DNA of 64,000 bases. Source: Actinacidiphila glaucinigra (GTDB lineage Bacteria; Actinomycetota; Actinomycetes; Streptomycetales; Streptomycetaceae). The position numbers and the translations under genes were made by a program. The stretch covers positions 62,001-126,000 of the forward strand of contig NZ_FZOF01000007.1 of the NCBI RefSeq assembly GCF_900188405.1, written 5' to 3'. Below the pieces are notes generated by a model. That model was given only the letters and a program-made list of their open reading frames with translations. It did not search any database and was not told the origin of the DNA. Below are positions 40,812 to 50,543 of this stretch, piece by piece. Numbering within the stretch: position 1 is the stretch's first letter; each line of letters begins with the position of its first letter.

Positions 40812-41351
40812 ATGCTCAACAGCCGCCGCAAGGACCTCGGACTGCTCGCGCTGCGTCTCGGCGCCGGCGCGGTGCTCTTCGCGCACGGCTCCCAGAAGCT
40901 CTTCGGCTGGTTCGGCGGTCACGGCCTCGAGGGCACGGGCGAGGCGATGGAGTCCATGGGCTTCCGGCCCGGCCGGCGCAGCGCGCTCGCCTCGGGCCTC
41001 GCCGAGGCGGGCGGCGGCACCCTGCTGGCGCTCGGACTGGCCACCCCGGCCGCGGGCGCGGCGGCCGCCGGGGGGATGGCCGGCGCCGTCTCCGTGCACC
41101 TGCCCGCCGGCTTCTTCTCCGCCTCGGGCGGCTTCGAGTTCCCGGCCTTCCTCGGCTACACCGCCGCCGCCGTGGGACTTGCAGGACCGGGCCGCTACTC
41201 CCTGGACCGGGTCACCGGCCATGTGCTGGACAACGCCTGGACGGTCGCGGCCTGCTTCACCGTCAGCGCCGTGGCGGCCGCGGCCGTCGTGGGCCGGCGC
41301 AACGCCGCCGTACGCGCCGACATGGCGGCCGAGCTGCCGGAAGGGGCCTGA
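40812..41351 (+). CDS. DoxX-family membrane protein
   Basis: 179 residues, four membrane segments: [20 protein letters not shown] followed by the family motif [54 protein letters not shown]; and a C-terminal one near [20 protein letters not shown]. DoxX proteins are linked to thiosulfate/quinone oxidation and, in actinobacteria, to oxidative-stress membrane complexes. GGAAGGACC precedes ATG 40812. The upstream SDR-like gene is 90 bp away on the same strand. Confidence 0.9.
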   Translation: MLNSRRKDLGLLALRLGAGAVLFAHGSQKLFGWFGGHGLEGTGEAMESMGFRPGRRSALASGLAEAGGGTLLALGLATPAAGAAAAGGMAGAVSVHLPAGFFSASGGFEFPAFLGYTAAAVGLAGPGRYSLDRVTGHVLDNAWTVAACFTVSAVAAAAVVGRRNAAVRADMAAELPEGA

Positions 41352-41425
41352 CCGGACGGTGGACGCGGCGGCCCGGCCCTGACACAGTCCTGCTCTCGGC
41401 ACCGAGAGACGGGACAGGGACAGGG

Positions 41426-42589
41426 ATGGGCGACCGGGCGGACCACCAGTACGAGATCTACCTCAACGGGCTCGCGGGCGTGCTGCCCGCGCTCCCCACC
41501 GACCTGACGCGGCTGGAGGCGCTGGCCGCCGAGCGCCTGGCCCCCGGCCCCTTCGGGTACGTCGCCGGCAGCGCGGGCAGCGGCCGTACGGAACGCGCCA
41601 ACCGGGAGGCCCTGGACCGGCTGCGGATCGTGCCGCGCATGCTGCGCGACGTGTCGGCGCGCGACCTGTCGGTGGAGGTCCTCGGCCGCACGCTGAGCGC
41701 CCCGCTCGCGCTGGGCCCGGTCGGCGTCCTGTCGATCGTGCACCCCGACGCCGAGCGCGCGGCCGCCCGTGCCGCCGCGGCGCAGGGGGTGCCGTTCGTG
41801 CTCTCCTCGGCGTCCAGCACGCCCATGGAGGACGTCGCGGAGGCCATGGGCGACGCCGAACGCTGGTTCCAGCTGTACTGGGCCAAGGACCGCGAGGTGA
41901 CGCGCAGCTTCCTGGTCCGCGCCAAGGCCGCGGGGTACACCGCGCTGTTCGTCACCCTCGACACCCCGCTGCTCGCCTGGCGGCCCCGCGACCTGGACCA
42001 GGCGTACCTGCCCTTCCTCAAGGGCGTCGGCACCGCCAACTACTTCACCGACCCCGCCTTCCTCGCCGGACTCGCCAAGCCCGTCGAGGAGGACCTGAAC
42101 GCCGCCGTCCTGCACTTCGTCGGCATGTTCGCCGACCCCGGCAAGACCTGGCCCGACCTCGCCTTCCTGCGCGAGAACTGGGACGGCCCCATCGTCCTCA
42201 AGGGCGTCCAGCACCCCGACGACGCCCGCCTGGCCGCCGACGCGGGCATGGACGGCGTCGTCGTGTCCAACCACGGCGGCCGCCAGGTCAACGGCGCGAT
42301 CGGCGCCGCCGACGCCCTTCCCGCGGTGGCCCGCGCCGTCGGCGACCGCCTCGCCGTCCTCTTCGACAGCGGCATCCGCACCGGTGACGACGTCCTCAAG
42401 GCCCTCGCCCTCGGCGCCTCCGCCGTCCTCCTCGGCCGCCCCTACGCCTACGGCCTCGGCCTCGACGGCCAGGCGGGCGTCGAGCACGTCATACGCTGCC
42501 TGCTCGCCGAGTTCGACCTCACCCTCGCCCTGTCGGGCCACTCCCGCCCGGGGGAACTGGGTCCGCAGTCGCTGCAGCACGTGCCGTAG
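41426..42589 (+). CDS. FMN-dependent alpha-hydroxy-acid oxidase (lactate 2-monooxygenase-like)
   Basis: 387 residues in the TIM-barrel alpha-hydroxy-acid dehydrogenase family. FMN and substrate motifs: APLALGPVGVLSIVHPDAER; SSASSTPMEDVAEAMGDAER; WFQLYWAKDRE; the Lys in GPIVLKGVQHPDDARLA; and the active-site His and Arg in VVVSNHGGRQVNGAIGAADA. The closing FDSGIRTGDDVLKALALGA and LLGRPYAYGLGLDGQAG are intact. It oxidises L-lactate or a similar 2-hydroxy acid. The length and the insertion around LPFLKGVGTANYFTDPAFLA resemble lactate 2-monooxygenases, but specificity is inferred. CAGGGACAGGG precedes ATG 41426. Confidence 0.9.
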   Translation: MGDRADHQYEIYLNGLAGVLPALPTDLTRLEALAAERLAPGPFGYVAGSAGSGRTERANREALDRLRIVPRMLRDVSARDLSVEVLGRTLSAPLALGPVGVLSIVHPDAERAAARAAAAQGVPFVLSSASSTPMEDVAEAMGDAERWFQLYWAKDREVTRSFLVRAKAAGYTALFVTLDTPLLAWRPRDLDQAYLPFLKGVGTANYFTDPAFLAGLAKPVEEDLNAAVLHFVGMFADPGKTWPDLAFLRENWDGPIVLKGVQHPDDARLAADAGMDGVVVSNHGGRQVNGAIGAADALPAVARAVGDRLAVLFDSGIRTGDDVLKALALGASAVLLGRPYAYGLGLDGQAGVEHVIRCLLAEFDLTLALSGHSRPGELGPQSLQHVP

Positions 42590-42892
42590 GGGGCGAGCAG
42601 CGCCTGCGCTCGCCGACGCGGCGGCCCGGGGAGCGAGCGGACCCGTCATGGCGAGCCGCCAACTCCATGTCGGCAAGGCGGTCCCGGCTCGTGGAGCCGT
42701 GCGCGGTCCGCGTACGTGAGCCGCTCGGGGGCCGGGCACGGTGCAGGTTCTGAAGGGTCCTGGGGTCGGGTCCGCACGCCTTCCGAACACCGTGTGAGGG
42801 TCCTGTGCGGCCGGGGCCGGGGCGTCGCGGGTGGGGGCCGCGGTGCCTAACCTGACGTGGACATGATGGGGCGTCAGGTCGGGGAGGCGTGC
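42590..42892. other. Intergenic region before the Tat-exported FAD oxidoreductase
   Basis: 303 bp. TAACCT at 42848-42853 is a possible -10 box for the downstream gene. No strong hairpin, RNA gene or small ORF is supported. Confidence 0.4.
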
Positions 42893-44683
42893 ATGACGGT
42901 GGACGGGCGGACGCGCAGGCGGTTCCTCGCCGGGGCCGGCGGGGTGGCGGCCGGGGCGGTGGCGGTCAGGGCCGGGGTGTCCGGGGTGGCGCGGGCGGCG
43001 ACCGGGGCGAAGCGGGTGGCCGTCCTCGGCGGAGGGGTGTCGGGGCTGAGCGCCGCCCACGAGCTGGCCGAGCGCGGCTACGCCGTGACCGTGTACGAGT
43101 ACCACACCGCGCTGGGCGGCAAGGCGCGCAGCATGGACGTCCCCGGCACGGGCGGCGGAGGGCGCAGGGCGCTGCCGGGGGAGCACGGCTTCCGGTTCTT
43201 TCCCGGGTTCTACCGCAACCTGCCGGACACGCTCCGCCGCATCCCCGTCCCCGGCAACCCCGGTGGTGTCCACGACAACCTGCGCTCCGGCACGGAGGCG
43301 CTGTTCGCCCGGGCGGGCGGCCGGGCCGATCTGCACTTCCCGCTCCGCCGGGTGACCACGCCGCCGCGCCCGGGGGACCTCACGCCCGCCTGGATCCGCG
43401 ACCAGGTGCTGTCCGCGCTCGGCCTGGTGGCGCGGCTGCCGGCGCACGAGGCCGCGTACTTCGCCGACCGCGTGCTGGTCCACCTCACCAGCTGCGACGC
43501 TCGGCGCGAGGGCCAGTGGGAGAAGGTGCCCTGGTGGGACTTCATCCGCGCGGGGGAGATGAGCGAGGAGTACCGGCTCTTCTTCGGCATCGGACAGACC
43601 CGCAACCTCGTGGCCACCCGCGCCGAGGAGGCCTCCACCCGGACCGTGGGCCGGGTCATCATCGAGGCCCTGCTGCTGTGGGGCCTGCTCGGCCGCGGCC
43701 AGGACGGCGACGTGGACCGCGTGCTCAACGCGCCCACCAGCGAGGCGTGGATCGACCCGTGGGAGGCGCACCTGCGCGCGCTCGGCGTCGAGTTCGTGCT
43801 CGGCACCGAGGTGCGCGAGGTGCTGTACGGGGACGGCCGGATCACCGGCGTACGCGTCGGCGCACCGGACGGCACGGCCAACCGGACCGTCACCGCCGAC
43901 CACTACGTGAGCGCGCTGCCCGTCGAGCACGCCCGGCCGACCTGGGGGCAGGCCCTGCGCGCGGCGGATCCGCAGCTCGGGCGCTGCGACCGGCTGCGCA
44001 CGGACTGGATGGTGGGCGTGCAGTTCTACCTCGCCAGGCCGACCCCGCTGGTCAACGGTCACGTCAACTGCCTCGACTCCCCGTGGTCGGTCACCGCGGT
44101 CGGGCAGGCGCAGTTCTGGGACGGGCGCGACTTCGCGGCCGACTACGGCGACGGCCGCGCGGCGGACTGCGTGTCCGCCATCGTCTCGGAATGGGACAAG
44201 CCCGGGATCCTCTACGGCAAGCCGGCCCGCCGGTGCACCCGCGAGGAGATCGTCGCCGAGACGTGGGCGCAGCTGAAGGACGCGGTCGGCACGACCGGGC
44301 AAGGGGTCCTCGACGACTCCGACCTGCTGTCGTGGTTCATGGACCCGGCCGTCACCGGTCTCGGCGGACCCCACCCGAGCAACCGGGAGCAGCTCCTGAT
44401 CCACCCCGCCGGAACGCTCTACCACCGCCCCTCGGCGGCCACGGCCGTCCCCAACTTCTTCCTCGCCGGGGACTACGTCCGTACCGACGTCGACCTCGCC
44501 ACCATGGAGGGCGCCAACGAGTCCGCGCGCCGCGCCGTGAACGCCCTCCTGGACGCGGACGGTTCGGACGCCGACCGCTGCCGCGTCGTCCCCCTCTACC
44601 GGCCGCCGGAGATGGAGGCCCTCAAGAAGGTGGACGAACTGCGCTACCGCCTCGGCCTGCCCAACACCTTCGACCTGGGCTGA
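42893..44683 (+). CDS. Tat-exported FAD-dependent oxidoreductase (phytoene-desaturase/hydroxysqualene-dehydroxylase-like)
   Basis: 596 residues from ATG 42893, with GGGGAGG upstream; ATG 42857 is in frame but lacks a site. A twin-arginine signal (TRRRFLAGAGGVAAGAVAVR) precedes an amine-oxidase/phytoene-desaturase-like FAD domain: KRVAVLGGGVSGLSAAHELA, EYHTALGGKARSM, GEHGFRFFPGFYRNLPDTLR, and a C-terminal FAD site NFFLAGDYVRTDVDLATMEG. Homologues are often labelled hydroxysqualene dehydroxylase. Export of a folded flavoprotein suggests a substrate outside or in the membrane. No squalene/hopanoid or carotenoid genes are adjacent, so substrate is open. Convergent with a methyltransferase only 6 bp away. 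Confidence 0.85.
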   Translation: MTVDGRTRRRFLAGAGGVAAGAVAVRAGVSGVARAATGAKRVAVLGGGVSGLSAAHELAERGYAVTVYEYHTALGGKARSMDVPGTGGGGRRALPGEHGFRFFPGFYRNLPDTLRRIPVPGNPGGVHDNLRSGTEALFARAGGRADLHFPLRRVTTPPRPGDLTPAWIRDQVLSALGLVARLPAHEAAYFADRVLVHLTSCDARREGQWEKVPWWDFIRAGEMSEEYRLFFGIGQTRNLVATRAEEASTRTVGRVIIEALLLWGLLGRGQDGDVDRVLNAPTSEAWIDPWEAHLRALGVEFVLGTEVREVLYGDGRITGVRVGAPDGTANRTVTADHYVSALPVEHARPTWGQALRAADPQLGRCDRLRTDWMVGVQFYLARPTPLVNGHVNCLDSPWSVTAVGQAQFWDGRDFAADYGDGRAADCVSAIVSEWDKPGILYGKPARRCTREEIVAETWAQLKDAVGTTGQGVLDDSDLLSWFMDPAVTGLGGPHPSNREQLLIHPAGTLYHRPSAATAVPNFFLAGDYVRTDVDLATMEGANESARRAVNALLDADGSDADRCRVVPLYRPPEMEALKKVDELRYRLGLPNTFDLG

Positions 44684-44689
44684 CCACCC

Positions 44690-45400
44690 CTAATTCGCGG
44701 GCTTGCGGACGCGGAAGGCGAACTGCCCGCAGTAGGTGAGCTTGCGGAGGTTCGCCAGGGCGGCGCCGCGCTTCGTCCGCTGCGCCCAGGTGTCGATCTC
44801 TTCGTTCAGGGGAGAGGCCTCGTCCCAGTAACGGCCGTACTCCGCCGGCCGCCCGTGGTACGAGCGCATGATGAGGGTCACCCCGTCCAGCGAGGGCCGG
44901 ATCTCCTCCAGGGTGAGCCCGGCCTCCTCGACCAGCACCCGGAAGCCGTACGGCGTGTAGTTCCAGAGGCTGAAGGAGTGGTAGGGCTCGAACTGCGAGG
45001 TGCTGCCGATGAAGACCGCGCCCGGCCGCAGCACCCGGCCGATCTCGGCCAGCAGTTCCCGCGGGCGGGAGACGTGCTCGAAGACCTGGTGCGAGTAGAC
45101 CAGCGGGAGGGCGCCGGTGCGGAAGGGGAGACGGACGCCGTCGTAGTGCAGGACGGGGTCGTCGCCGGGGGTGCGCTGCCGTGCCTCGGGGGAGTCGCGG
45201 ATGTCGACGCCCACCCACCGCACCCGCGGGTTGTGCCGGCGGAAGTGCGCGGCGGAGGTGCCGCGGCCGCAGCCGAGGTCCACCACCCGGTCCGGTGCCC
45301 GGGCGGAGGTCATGGCCTCGTCGAGGTAGAAGCGCGACGTGACCTGGCGGGCGTGGTCGTCGGGGATGCAGTCGCGCATGAGCTCCCACAGGGTTGCCAT
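44690..45400 (-). CDS. Class I SAM-dependent methyltransferase
   Basis: 236 residues. SAM-binding motif I VVDLGCGRGTSAAHF, motif II VGVDIRDSPEARQRT, and the Ubie-like VYSHQVFEHVSRPRELLAEI and GRVLRPGAVFIGSTSQ. The C-terminal cap (FSLWNYTPYGFRVLVEEAGL) selects the acceptor, which is unknown. TAGCAT on the minus strand (45413-45408) ends 7 nt before ATG 45400, so the mRNA is probably leaderless. Convergent with the exported FAD oxidoreductase. Confidence 0.9.
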   Translation of the reverse strand: MATLWELMRDCIPDDHARQVTSRFYLDEAMTSARAPDRVVDLGCGRGTSAAHFRRHNPRVRWVGVDIRDSPEARQRTPGDDPVLHYDGVRLPFRTGALPLVYSHQVFEHVSRPRELLAEIGRVLRPGAVFIGSTSQFEPYHSFSLWNYTPYGFRVLVEEAGLTLEEIRPSLDGVTLIMRSYHGRPAEYGRYWDEASPLNEEIDTWAQRTKRGAALANLRKLTYCGQFAFRVRKPAN

Positions 45401-45535
45401 GGACCCGATGCTACGGACGGACCCCGGACCGGGACCGGCGGCGCGCGGCCCCGGTCACGCCCGCACCGCCGTCCGGGCGCCGGGACTCGCGCAATGCGGA
45501 CCGGAACCGACCGCAAGGCGCGCGAGCATGACGGT

Positions 45536-45967
45536 ATGACGACGACATTCCGCGGTCTGGCCACCATCCGCTACCACGCGGAGGACCTCGCGGCCGCGAA
45601 GGCCTGGTACACCGAACTGCTCGGCGTCGAGCCCTACTTCGACACCCCGCACTACATCGAGTTCCGCCTCGGCGACCACAGCCAGGAGCTGGGCGTCTCC
45701 CGTACGCCCTCCGCGTCCGCCGGCGTGGTCGCCTACTGGCACGTCGACGACGTCGAGGCGGTCTGGGAGCGCCTGCTCTCCCTGGGGGCCCGCTCGCACG
45801 AGGCCCCGCGCGACCACGGCCACGGCTTCGTCGCGGGCGCGGCCGTCGACCCCTTCGGGAATCTGCTCGGCGTGATGTACAACCCGCACTTCGTGGAGGC
45901 GGCCGAGGTGACCGGAGCGCCCGGCGGCGCCGCCCCCGGCGTCACCCGTGCGCCAGCCGGAGGGTGA
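45536..45967 (+). CDS. VOC (glyoxalase/bleomycin-resistance) family protein
   Basis: 143 residues. Paired beta-alpha-beta-beta-beta modules: [54 protein letters not shown], and second module [38 protein letters not shown]. The N-P/D-P-F-G-N motif is typical of the family. It may be a metal enzyme, an isomerase or a resistance protein. Start MTTTFR at 45536 is chosen because it begins the first strand. The 3' end overlaps the following leftward phosphatase gene by 26 bp. Confidence 0.88.
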   Translation: MTTTFRGLATIRYHAEDLAAAKAWYTELLGVEPYFDTPHYIEFRLGDHSQELGVSRTPSASAGVVAYWHVDDVEAVWERLLSLGARSHEAPRDHGHGFVAGAAVDPFGNLLGVMYNPHFVEAAEVTGAPGGAAPGVTRAPAGG

Positions 45968-47855
45968 ACCACACCGTCTTGCCCTCGCTGGACGGCCGGG
46001 TGCCCCAGCCCGTGGCCAGGGCCTCCACCAGCAGCAGGCCGCGCCCCGACTCGTCGCCGAGCTCGGCCGGACGGCGCTGCGGGATGTGGGTGCTGTGGTC
46101 GGTGACCTCGACCGTGATCTCCCGGTCCGTACGGTGCAGCCGCAGCCGCAGCGGCCCCTGGGCGTGCCGGACGGCGTTGGTGAGCACCTCCGAGGCCAGC
46201 AGGCAGGCGGCGTCCGAGACCTCCTCGCAGCCCCACTGCGCCAGGGCCTCGCGGACGAAGCCGCGCCCGTCGGCGACCGCAGAGGGGACGGCCGTCACCT
46301 CCATGGCGGTCGAGGCGAGCGGTGCCTCGGGCAGCCGGGCCAGCAGCAGGGTGACGTCGTCGGCATGGCCGTCCGCGTCGGGGCGGAGCGAGGCCAGCAC
46401 CATGTCGGCGGCCTCCTCCAGCCCGGGGGAGCGGGCGAAGGCGGTGCGCAGCTCCGCGCCCAGGCGGCGCAGCTGTTCGTCGATGTCGGAGCGGGGCGTC
46501 TCGACCAGCCCGTCGGTGTAGAGCACGAGTGTCGACCCCGCCGCCACGGGCAGGCACACCTGCTGGTGCGGCACGTCGCCGACGCCGAGCGGCACGCTGA
46601 TCGGCGCGGGCAGCTCCCGCACGGCGGCGTCGGGACCGGGGTCCACCAGCAGCACCGGCAGATGGCCCGCGGAGCAGACCGTCACCTCGCCCGCGTCCGG
46701 GTCCACGATCAGGTAGCAGCAGGTGACGAGCTGGTCGGGCAGATCGGCGACGAAGGCGTCGAGGGCCTGTATCAACTGCCGCGGGGGTATCCCGGTCTTG
46801 GCCAGCGCGCGGGCCGCCGACCGCAGTTGCCCCATCACCGCGGCGGCCTCCAGGCCGCGCCCCATCACGTCGCCGATGAGCACGCCCACCTGGCCCCCGC
46901 CCAGCGGGACGAGGTCGAACCAGTCGCCGCCGACGCCCGCGCCCTGTGTGGCGGGGAAGTAGCGGCTCGCGGTGCGCATGCCGGGGGGCTCGGGCGGCGA
47001 CCCCATGAGGCTGCGCTGCAGGGTCAGCGCGATGTGCCGCTGCTGCCGGTACAGCTCCGTCAGCTCCTCCTCGGCACGCTTGAGGTCGGCGATGTCGCGC
47101 ACGATGGAGCAGGCGCCCACGATGGCCCCGTCCCGGCCGCGGATCGGCCACAGGGTCACGTCGACGTCCAGCAGCCGTCCGGCGCTCGTCACCCGCAGCA
47201 TCTCGAAGTGCTCCACCCGCTCACCGCGGGCGAGCCGGTCCAGCAGGGCCGCGATCTCCTCCTTCAGGTGCTCCGGGGCCAGCATGGACACGTGCCGGCC
47301 GATCGCCTCCTCCGCCGAGTAGCCGTACAGCCGCTGCGCCGCGGCGTTCCAGTAGGTGATGCGGCCGTCGAGGGTCTTGGCGAGGATCGCGTCCTGGGAC
47401 GACTCCACGAGCACCGCCAGCTCGTTGATGCGCTCCTCGGCGGCCTTGCGCTCGCTGACGTCGCGCACCGCCGCGGAGACCAGCAGGCCGTCGGCGGTCT
47501 GCAGCGGGCTGAGGCTGATCTCGACGGGGAACTCCCGGCCGTCCTTGCGCAGTCCGTACAGCTCCAGTCCGGCGCCCATCGGGCGCACCTGCTGGTTGTG
47601 CGCGTAGCCGTGCCGGTAGGCGGGGTGGTGGCCGCGGAAGCGATCGGGCACCAGCACCTCGACGGGGCGGCCCAGCAGCTCCTGCCGGGTGTGGCCGAAC
47701 AGGGACTCCGTCTGTGCGTTGACCAGTCTGATGACACCGGTGCCGTCCACGATGACCATCGCGTCCGGGGCCGCCTCGAGCAGCGCGCGGAACATCTCCC
47801 CGGCGGCCGGGTCGCCGACCGCCGGCGCCGCCGTGTCGGTCCTGGTCTCGTGCAT
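45942..47855 (-). CDS. PAS-PAS-SpoIIE (PP2C) phosphatase with RsbW-like ATPase domain
   Basis: 637 residues. PAS 1 (about 22-135: [38 protein letters not shown]), PAS 2 (about 142-265: [33 protein letters not shown]), and the PP2C phosphatase (about 280-490: [79 protein letters not shown], with metal Asp residues). HATPase_c follows (about 505-630: [20 protein letters not shown]). It shares architecture with the phosphatase at 35808-38231 but lacks a GAF domain. It would signal into a partner-switching sigma-factor network. Confidence 0.93.
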   Translation of the reverse strand: MHETRTDTAAPAVGDPAAGEMFRALLEAAPDAMVIVDGTGVIRLVNAQTESLFGHTRQELLGRPVEVLVPDRFRGHHPAYRHGYAHNQQVRPMGAGLELYGLRKDGREFPVEISLSPLQTADGLLVSAAVRDVSERKAAEERINELAVLVESSQDAILAKTLDGRITYWNAAAQRLYGYSAEEAIGRHVSMLAPEHLKEEIAALLDRLARGERVEHFEMLRVTSAGRLLDVDVTLWPIRGRDGAIVGACSIVRDIADLKRAEEELTELYRQQRHIALTLQRSLMGSPPEPPGMRTASRYFPATQGAGVGGDWFDLVPLGGGQVGVLIGDVMGRGLEAAAVMGQLRSAARALAKTGIPPRQLIQALDAFVADLPDQLVTCCYLIVDPDAGEVTVCSAGHLPVLLVDPGPDAAVRELPAPISVPLGVGDVPHQQVCLPVAAGSTLVLYTDGLVETPRSDIDEQLRRLGAELRTAFARSPGLEEAADMVLASLRPDADGHADDVTLLLARLPEAPLASTAMEVTAVPSAVADGRGFVREALAQWGCEEVSDAACLLASEVLTNAVRHAQGPLRLRLHRTDREITVEVTDHSTHIPQRRPAELGDESGRGLLLVEALATGWGTRPSSEGKTVWFTLRLAHG

Positions 47856-47944
47856 CGTGGTCCCCCTGTCGATTTTGGCGTCCTTACGGGGCCGGTTCCG
47901 GGACCGTAGGGCCTGGGGACGGGCCGTGCCGGGGATGCACCGAA

Positions 47945-47970
47945 AGCGGTCCGGTTCGCCCGAAACCGCT
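47945..47970. promoter_or_regulatory. Possible operator between the phosphatase and phosphoketolase genes
   Basis: AGCGGT (47945-47950) and ACCGCT (47965-47970) form an inverted repeat. The divergent gap of 296 bp must hold both promoters, but no clear -35/-10 pair stands out. Confidence 0.3.
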
Positions 47971-48151
47971 CAACGGGCGATCTTCCCTGCGTCCTCCTCC
48001 GGCACGGGCACTCCAGATCACGGCCCGTGTCGGACATCCCCTCGGCGTCCGGACCGCCGCAAGAGGCCCCATCCGGCCCTAGCGGACCGTCGTCGCACCT
48101 GCCGAGTCTGGGAAGGAGAGGTCTCCTGTACCCGACGTTTCGGAGGAAGCC

Positions 48152-50506
48152 ATGCACGACGAGGAGCTCCGTGCCCTCGACGCCCATTGGCGCGCCGCGA
48201 ACTACCTGGCGGTCGGCCAGATCTACCTGATGGGCAATCCGCTCCTGGCCGAACCGCTCCGCCCCGAACACGTGAAACCACGGCTGCTGGGCCACTGGGG
48301 CACCTCGCCCGGCCTGAACCTCGTCCACACGCACCTCAACCGGGTCATCGGGGCCCGCGGGCAGCGGGGACTCGCCGTTTGGGGACCGGGGCACGGCGGC
48401 CCGGCCGTCCTGGCGAACGCGTGGCTGGAGGGCTCGTACTCGCAGACCTACCCGGACGTCTCCCGTGACGCCGCGGGCATGGGCCGGCTGTTCCGGCAGT
48501 TCTCCTTCCCCGGGGGCGTGCCGAGCCATGTCGCGCCGGAGACTCCCGGCTCCATCCACGAGGGCGGTGAGCTGGGCTACTCCCTCTCGCACGCCTACGG
48601 CGCCGCCTTCGACCACCCCGAACTGCTGGTCACCTGCGTGATCGGCGACGGCGAGGCCGAGACCGGGCCGCTCGCCGCGTCCTGGCACTCCAACAAGTTC
48701 CTCGACCCCGTCCACGACGGGGCCGTCCTGCCGGTCCTGCACCTGAACGGCTACAAGATCGCCAACCCCACCGTGCTCGCCCGGATCCCGGAGGGCGAGC
48801 TCGACGCACTGCTGCGCGGTTACGGCCACGAACCGCTGCACGTCACCGGTGACGACCCGTTCGCGGTGCACTCCGCGATGGCCGAGGCGATGGACACCGC
48901 ACTCGACCGGATCGCCGGGATCCAGGCCGCCGCCCGCGAGGGCGGGGAGCGCGGGCGTCCGCGCTGGCCGATGATCGTGCTGCGCACGCCCAAGGGGTGG
49001 ACCGGCCCGGCCGAGGTCGACGGCCTGCCCGTGGAGGGCACCTGGCGCGCCCACCAGGTGCCGCTGGCCGCGGTGCGCGACAACCCCCAGCACCTGCGGC
49101 AGCTCGAGGCGTGGATGCGCTCGTACCGGCCCCAGGAGCTGTTCGACGAGGACGGCGCGCCCACCGCCCAGGTGCTCGCCTGCGTCCCCGAGGGCGACCT
49201 GCGGCTCGGCGCCACCCCGTACGCCAACGGCGGGCTGCTGCTGCGCGACCTGCCCGTGCCGCCGCTGGAGCGGTTCGCCGTCGAGGTCGACAAACCGGGC
49301 GTCACGCTGCACGAGCCCACCCGGATCCTCGGCGGCCTGCTGGAACGCGTGATGGCCGACACCGCCGGGCGCCGCGACTTTCGGCTCGTCGGGCCCGACG
49401 AGACCGCCTCCAACCGGCTCGACGCCGTCTACGAGGCCAGCGGCAAGGCCTGGCAGGCCGAGGTCCTTCCCGTTGACGAGAACCTCGACCGGCACGGCCG
49501 CGTCATGGAGATCCTCTCCGAGCACACCTGCCAGGGCTGGCTGGAGGGCTATCTCCTCACCGGCAGGCACGGGCTGTTCTCCTGCTACGAGGCCTTCGTC
49601 CACATCGTCGACTCGATGGTCAACCAGCACGTCAAGTGGCTGCGTACCACCCGGAAACTGGCCTGGCGCCGTCCCATCGCCTCCCTGAACTACCTGCTGA
49701 CCTCGCACGTGTGGCGCCAGGACCACAACGGCTTCTCCCACCAGGACCCCGGCTTCATCGACCACATCCTCAACAAGGCGCCCGAGGTCGTGCGGGTCTA
49801 CCTGCCGCCGGACGCCAACACCCTGCTGTCGACCGCAGAGCACGTGCTGCACAGCCGCGACCACGTCAACGTCGTCGTCGCCGGCAAGCAGCCCTGCTTC
49901 GACTGGCTCGACCTCGACGCCGCCCGCGCCCACTGCGCCCGCGGCGCCGGCGTCTGGCAGTGGGCCGGCACCGAGGACGGCACCCGGGAACCGGACGTCG
50001 TCCTCGCCTGCGCCGGTGACGTCCCCACCCAGGAGGTGCTGGCCGCCGCCTCGCTGATCCGCCGTCACCTGCCGGAGCTGGCCGTACGGGTGGTCAACGT
50101 GGTCGACCTCGCGCGGCTGCTGCCCAAGGACGAGCACCCGCACGGCATGGCCGACCCGGCGTACGACGCGCTCTTCACCCGCGACAAGCCGGTGATCTTC
50201 GCGTACCACGGCTATCCGTGGCTCATCCACCGGCTCGCCTACCGCCGTACCGGCCACGCCCATCTGCATGTGCGCGGCTACAAGGAGATCGGCACCACGA
50301 CCACGCCCTTCGACATGGTCGTCCGCAACGACCTGGACCGCTTCCGGCTGGTCATGGACGTCATCGACCGCGTGCCGGGGCTCGCGGTGCGGGCCGCGCC
50401 GGTACGGCAGCTGATGGAGGACGCCCGGCTGCGGCACCACGCGTGGATCCGCGAGCACGGCACGGACCTGCCCGAGGTCGCCGAATGGACGTGGCCGGGG
50501 CGGTGA
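48152..50506 (+). CDS. Phosphoketolase (xylulose-5-phosphate/fructose-6-phosphate)
   Basis: 784 residues, the full family length. Thiamine-diphosphate motifs are intact: [60 protein letters not shown], and the Mg/ThDP-binding [18 protein letters not shown] followed by [13 protein letters not shown]. The Pyr domain has [18 protein letters not shown] [20 protein letters not shown], and [20 protein letters not shown]. It splits xylulose 5-phosphate or fructose 6-phosphate with phosphate into acetyl phosphate and a sugar phosphate. It gives a carbon-saving shunt to acetyl-CoA; no acetate kinase or phosphotransacetylase gene is adjacent. GGAGGAAGCC precedes the ATG. Confidence 0.95.
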   Translation: MHDEELRALDAHWRAANYLAVGQIYLMGNPLLAEPLRPEHVKPRLLGHWGTSPGLNLVHTHLNRVIGARGQRGLAVWGPGHGGPAVLANAWLEGSYSQTYPDVSRDAAGMGRLFRQFSFPGGVPSHVAPETPGSIHEGGELGYSLSHAYGAAFDHPELLVTCVIGDGEAETGPLAASWHSNKFLDPVHDGAVLPVLHLNGYKIANPTVLARIPEGELDALLRGYGHEPLHVTGDDPFAVHSAMAEAMDTALDRIAGIQAAAREGGERGRPRWPMIVLRTPKGWTGPAEVDGLPVEGTWRAHQVPLAAVRDNPQHLRQLEAWMRSYRPQELFDEDGAPTAQVLACVPEGDLRLGATPYANGGLLLRDLPVPPLERFAVEVDKPGVTLHEPTRILGGLLERVMADTAGRRDFRLVGPDETASNRLDAVYEASGKAWQAEVLPVDENLDRHGRVMEILSEHTCQGWLEGYLLTGRHGLFSCYEAFVHIVDSMVNQHVKWLRTTRKLAWRRPIASLNYLLTSHVWRQDHNGFSHQDPGFIDHILNKAPEVVRVYLPPDANTLLSTAEHVLHSRDHVNVVVAGKQPCFDWLDLDAARAHCARGAGVWQWAGTEDGTREPDVVLACAGDVPTQEVLAAASLIRRHLPELAVRVVNVVDLARLLPKDEHPHGMADPAYDALFTRDKPVIFAYHGYPWLIHRLAYRRTGHAHLHVRGYKEIGTTTTPFDMVVRNDLDRFRLVMDVIDRVPGLAVRAAPVRQLMEDARLRHHAWIREHGTDLPEVAEWTWPGR

Positions 50507-50543
50507 CCGGCTGACCGACCGGCAGACGACCGGCAGGCGCCTC

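Noticed and set aside
41195..44425. A leftward open frame of more than 1000 codons
   Set aside because: It is antisense to the alpha-hydroxy-acid oxidase and FAD oxidoreductase genes, has no recognisable domain, and reflects the lack of stop codons in G+C-rich DNA.
47264..50458. A leftward open frame of about 1060 codons over the phosphoketolase gene
   Set aside because: It is the antisense of a clearly real phosphoketolase gene and then enters a wrong frame of the phosphatase gene; no motifs.
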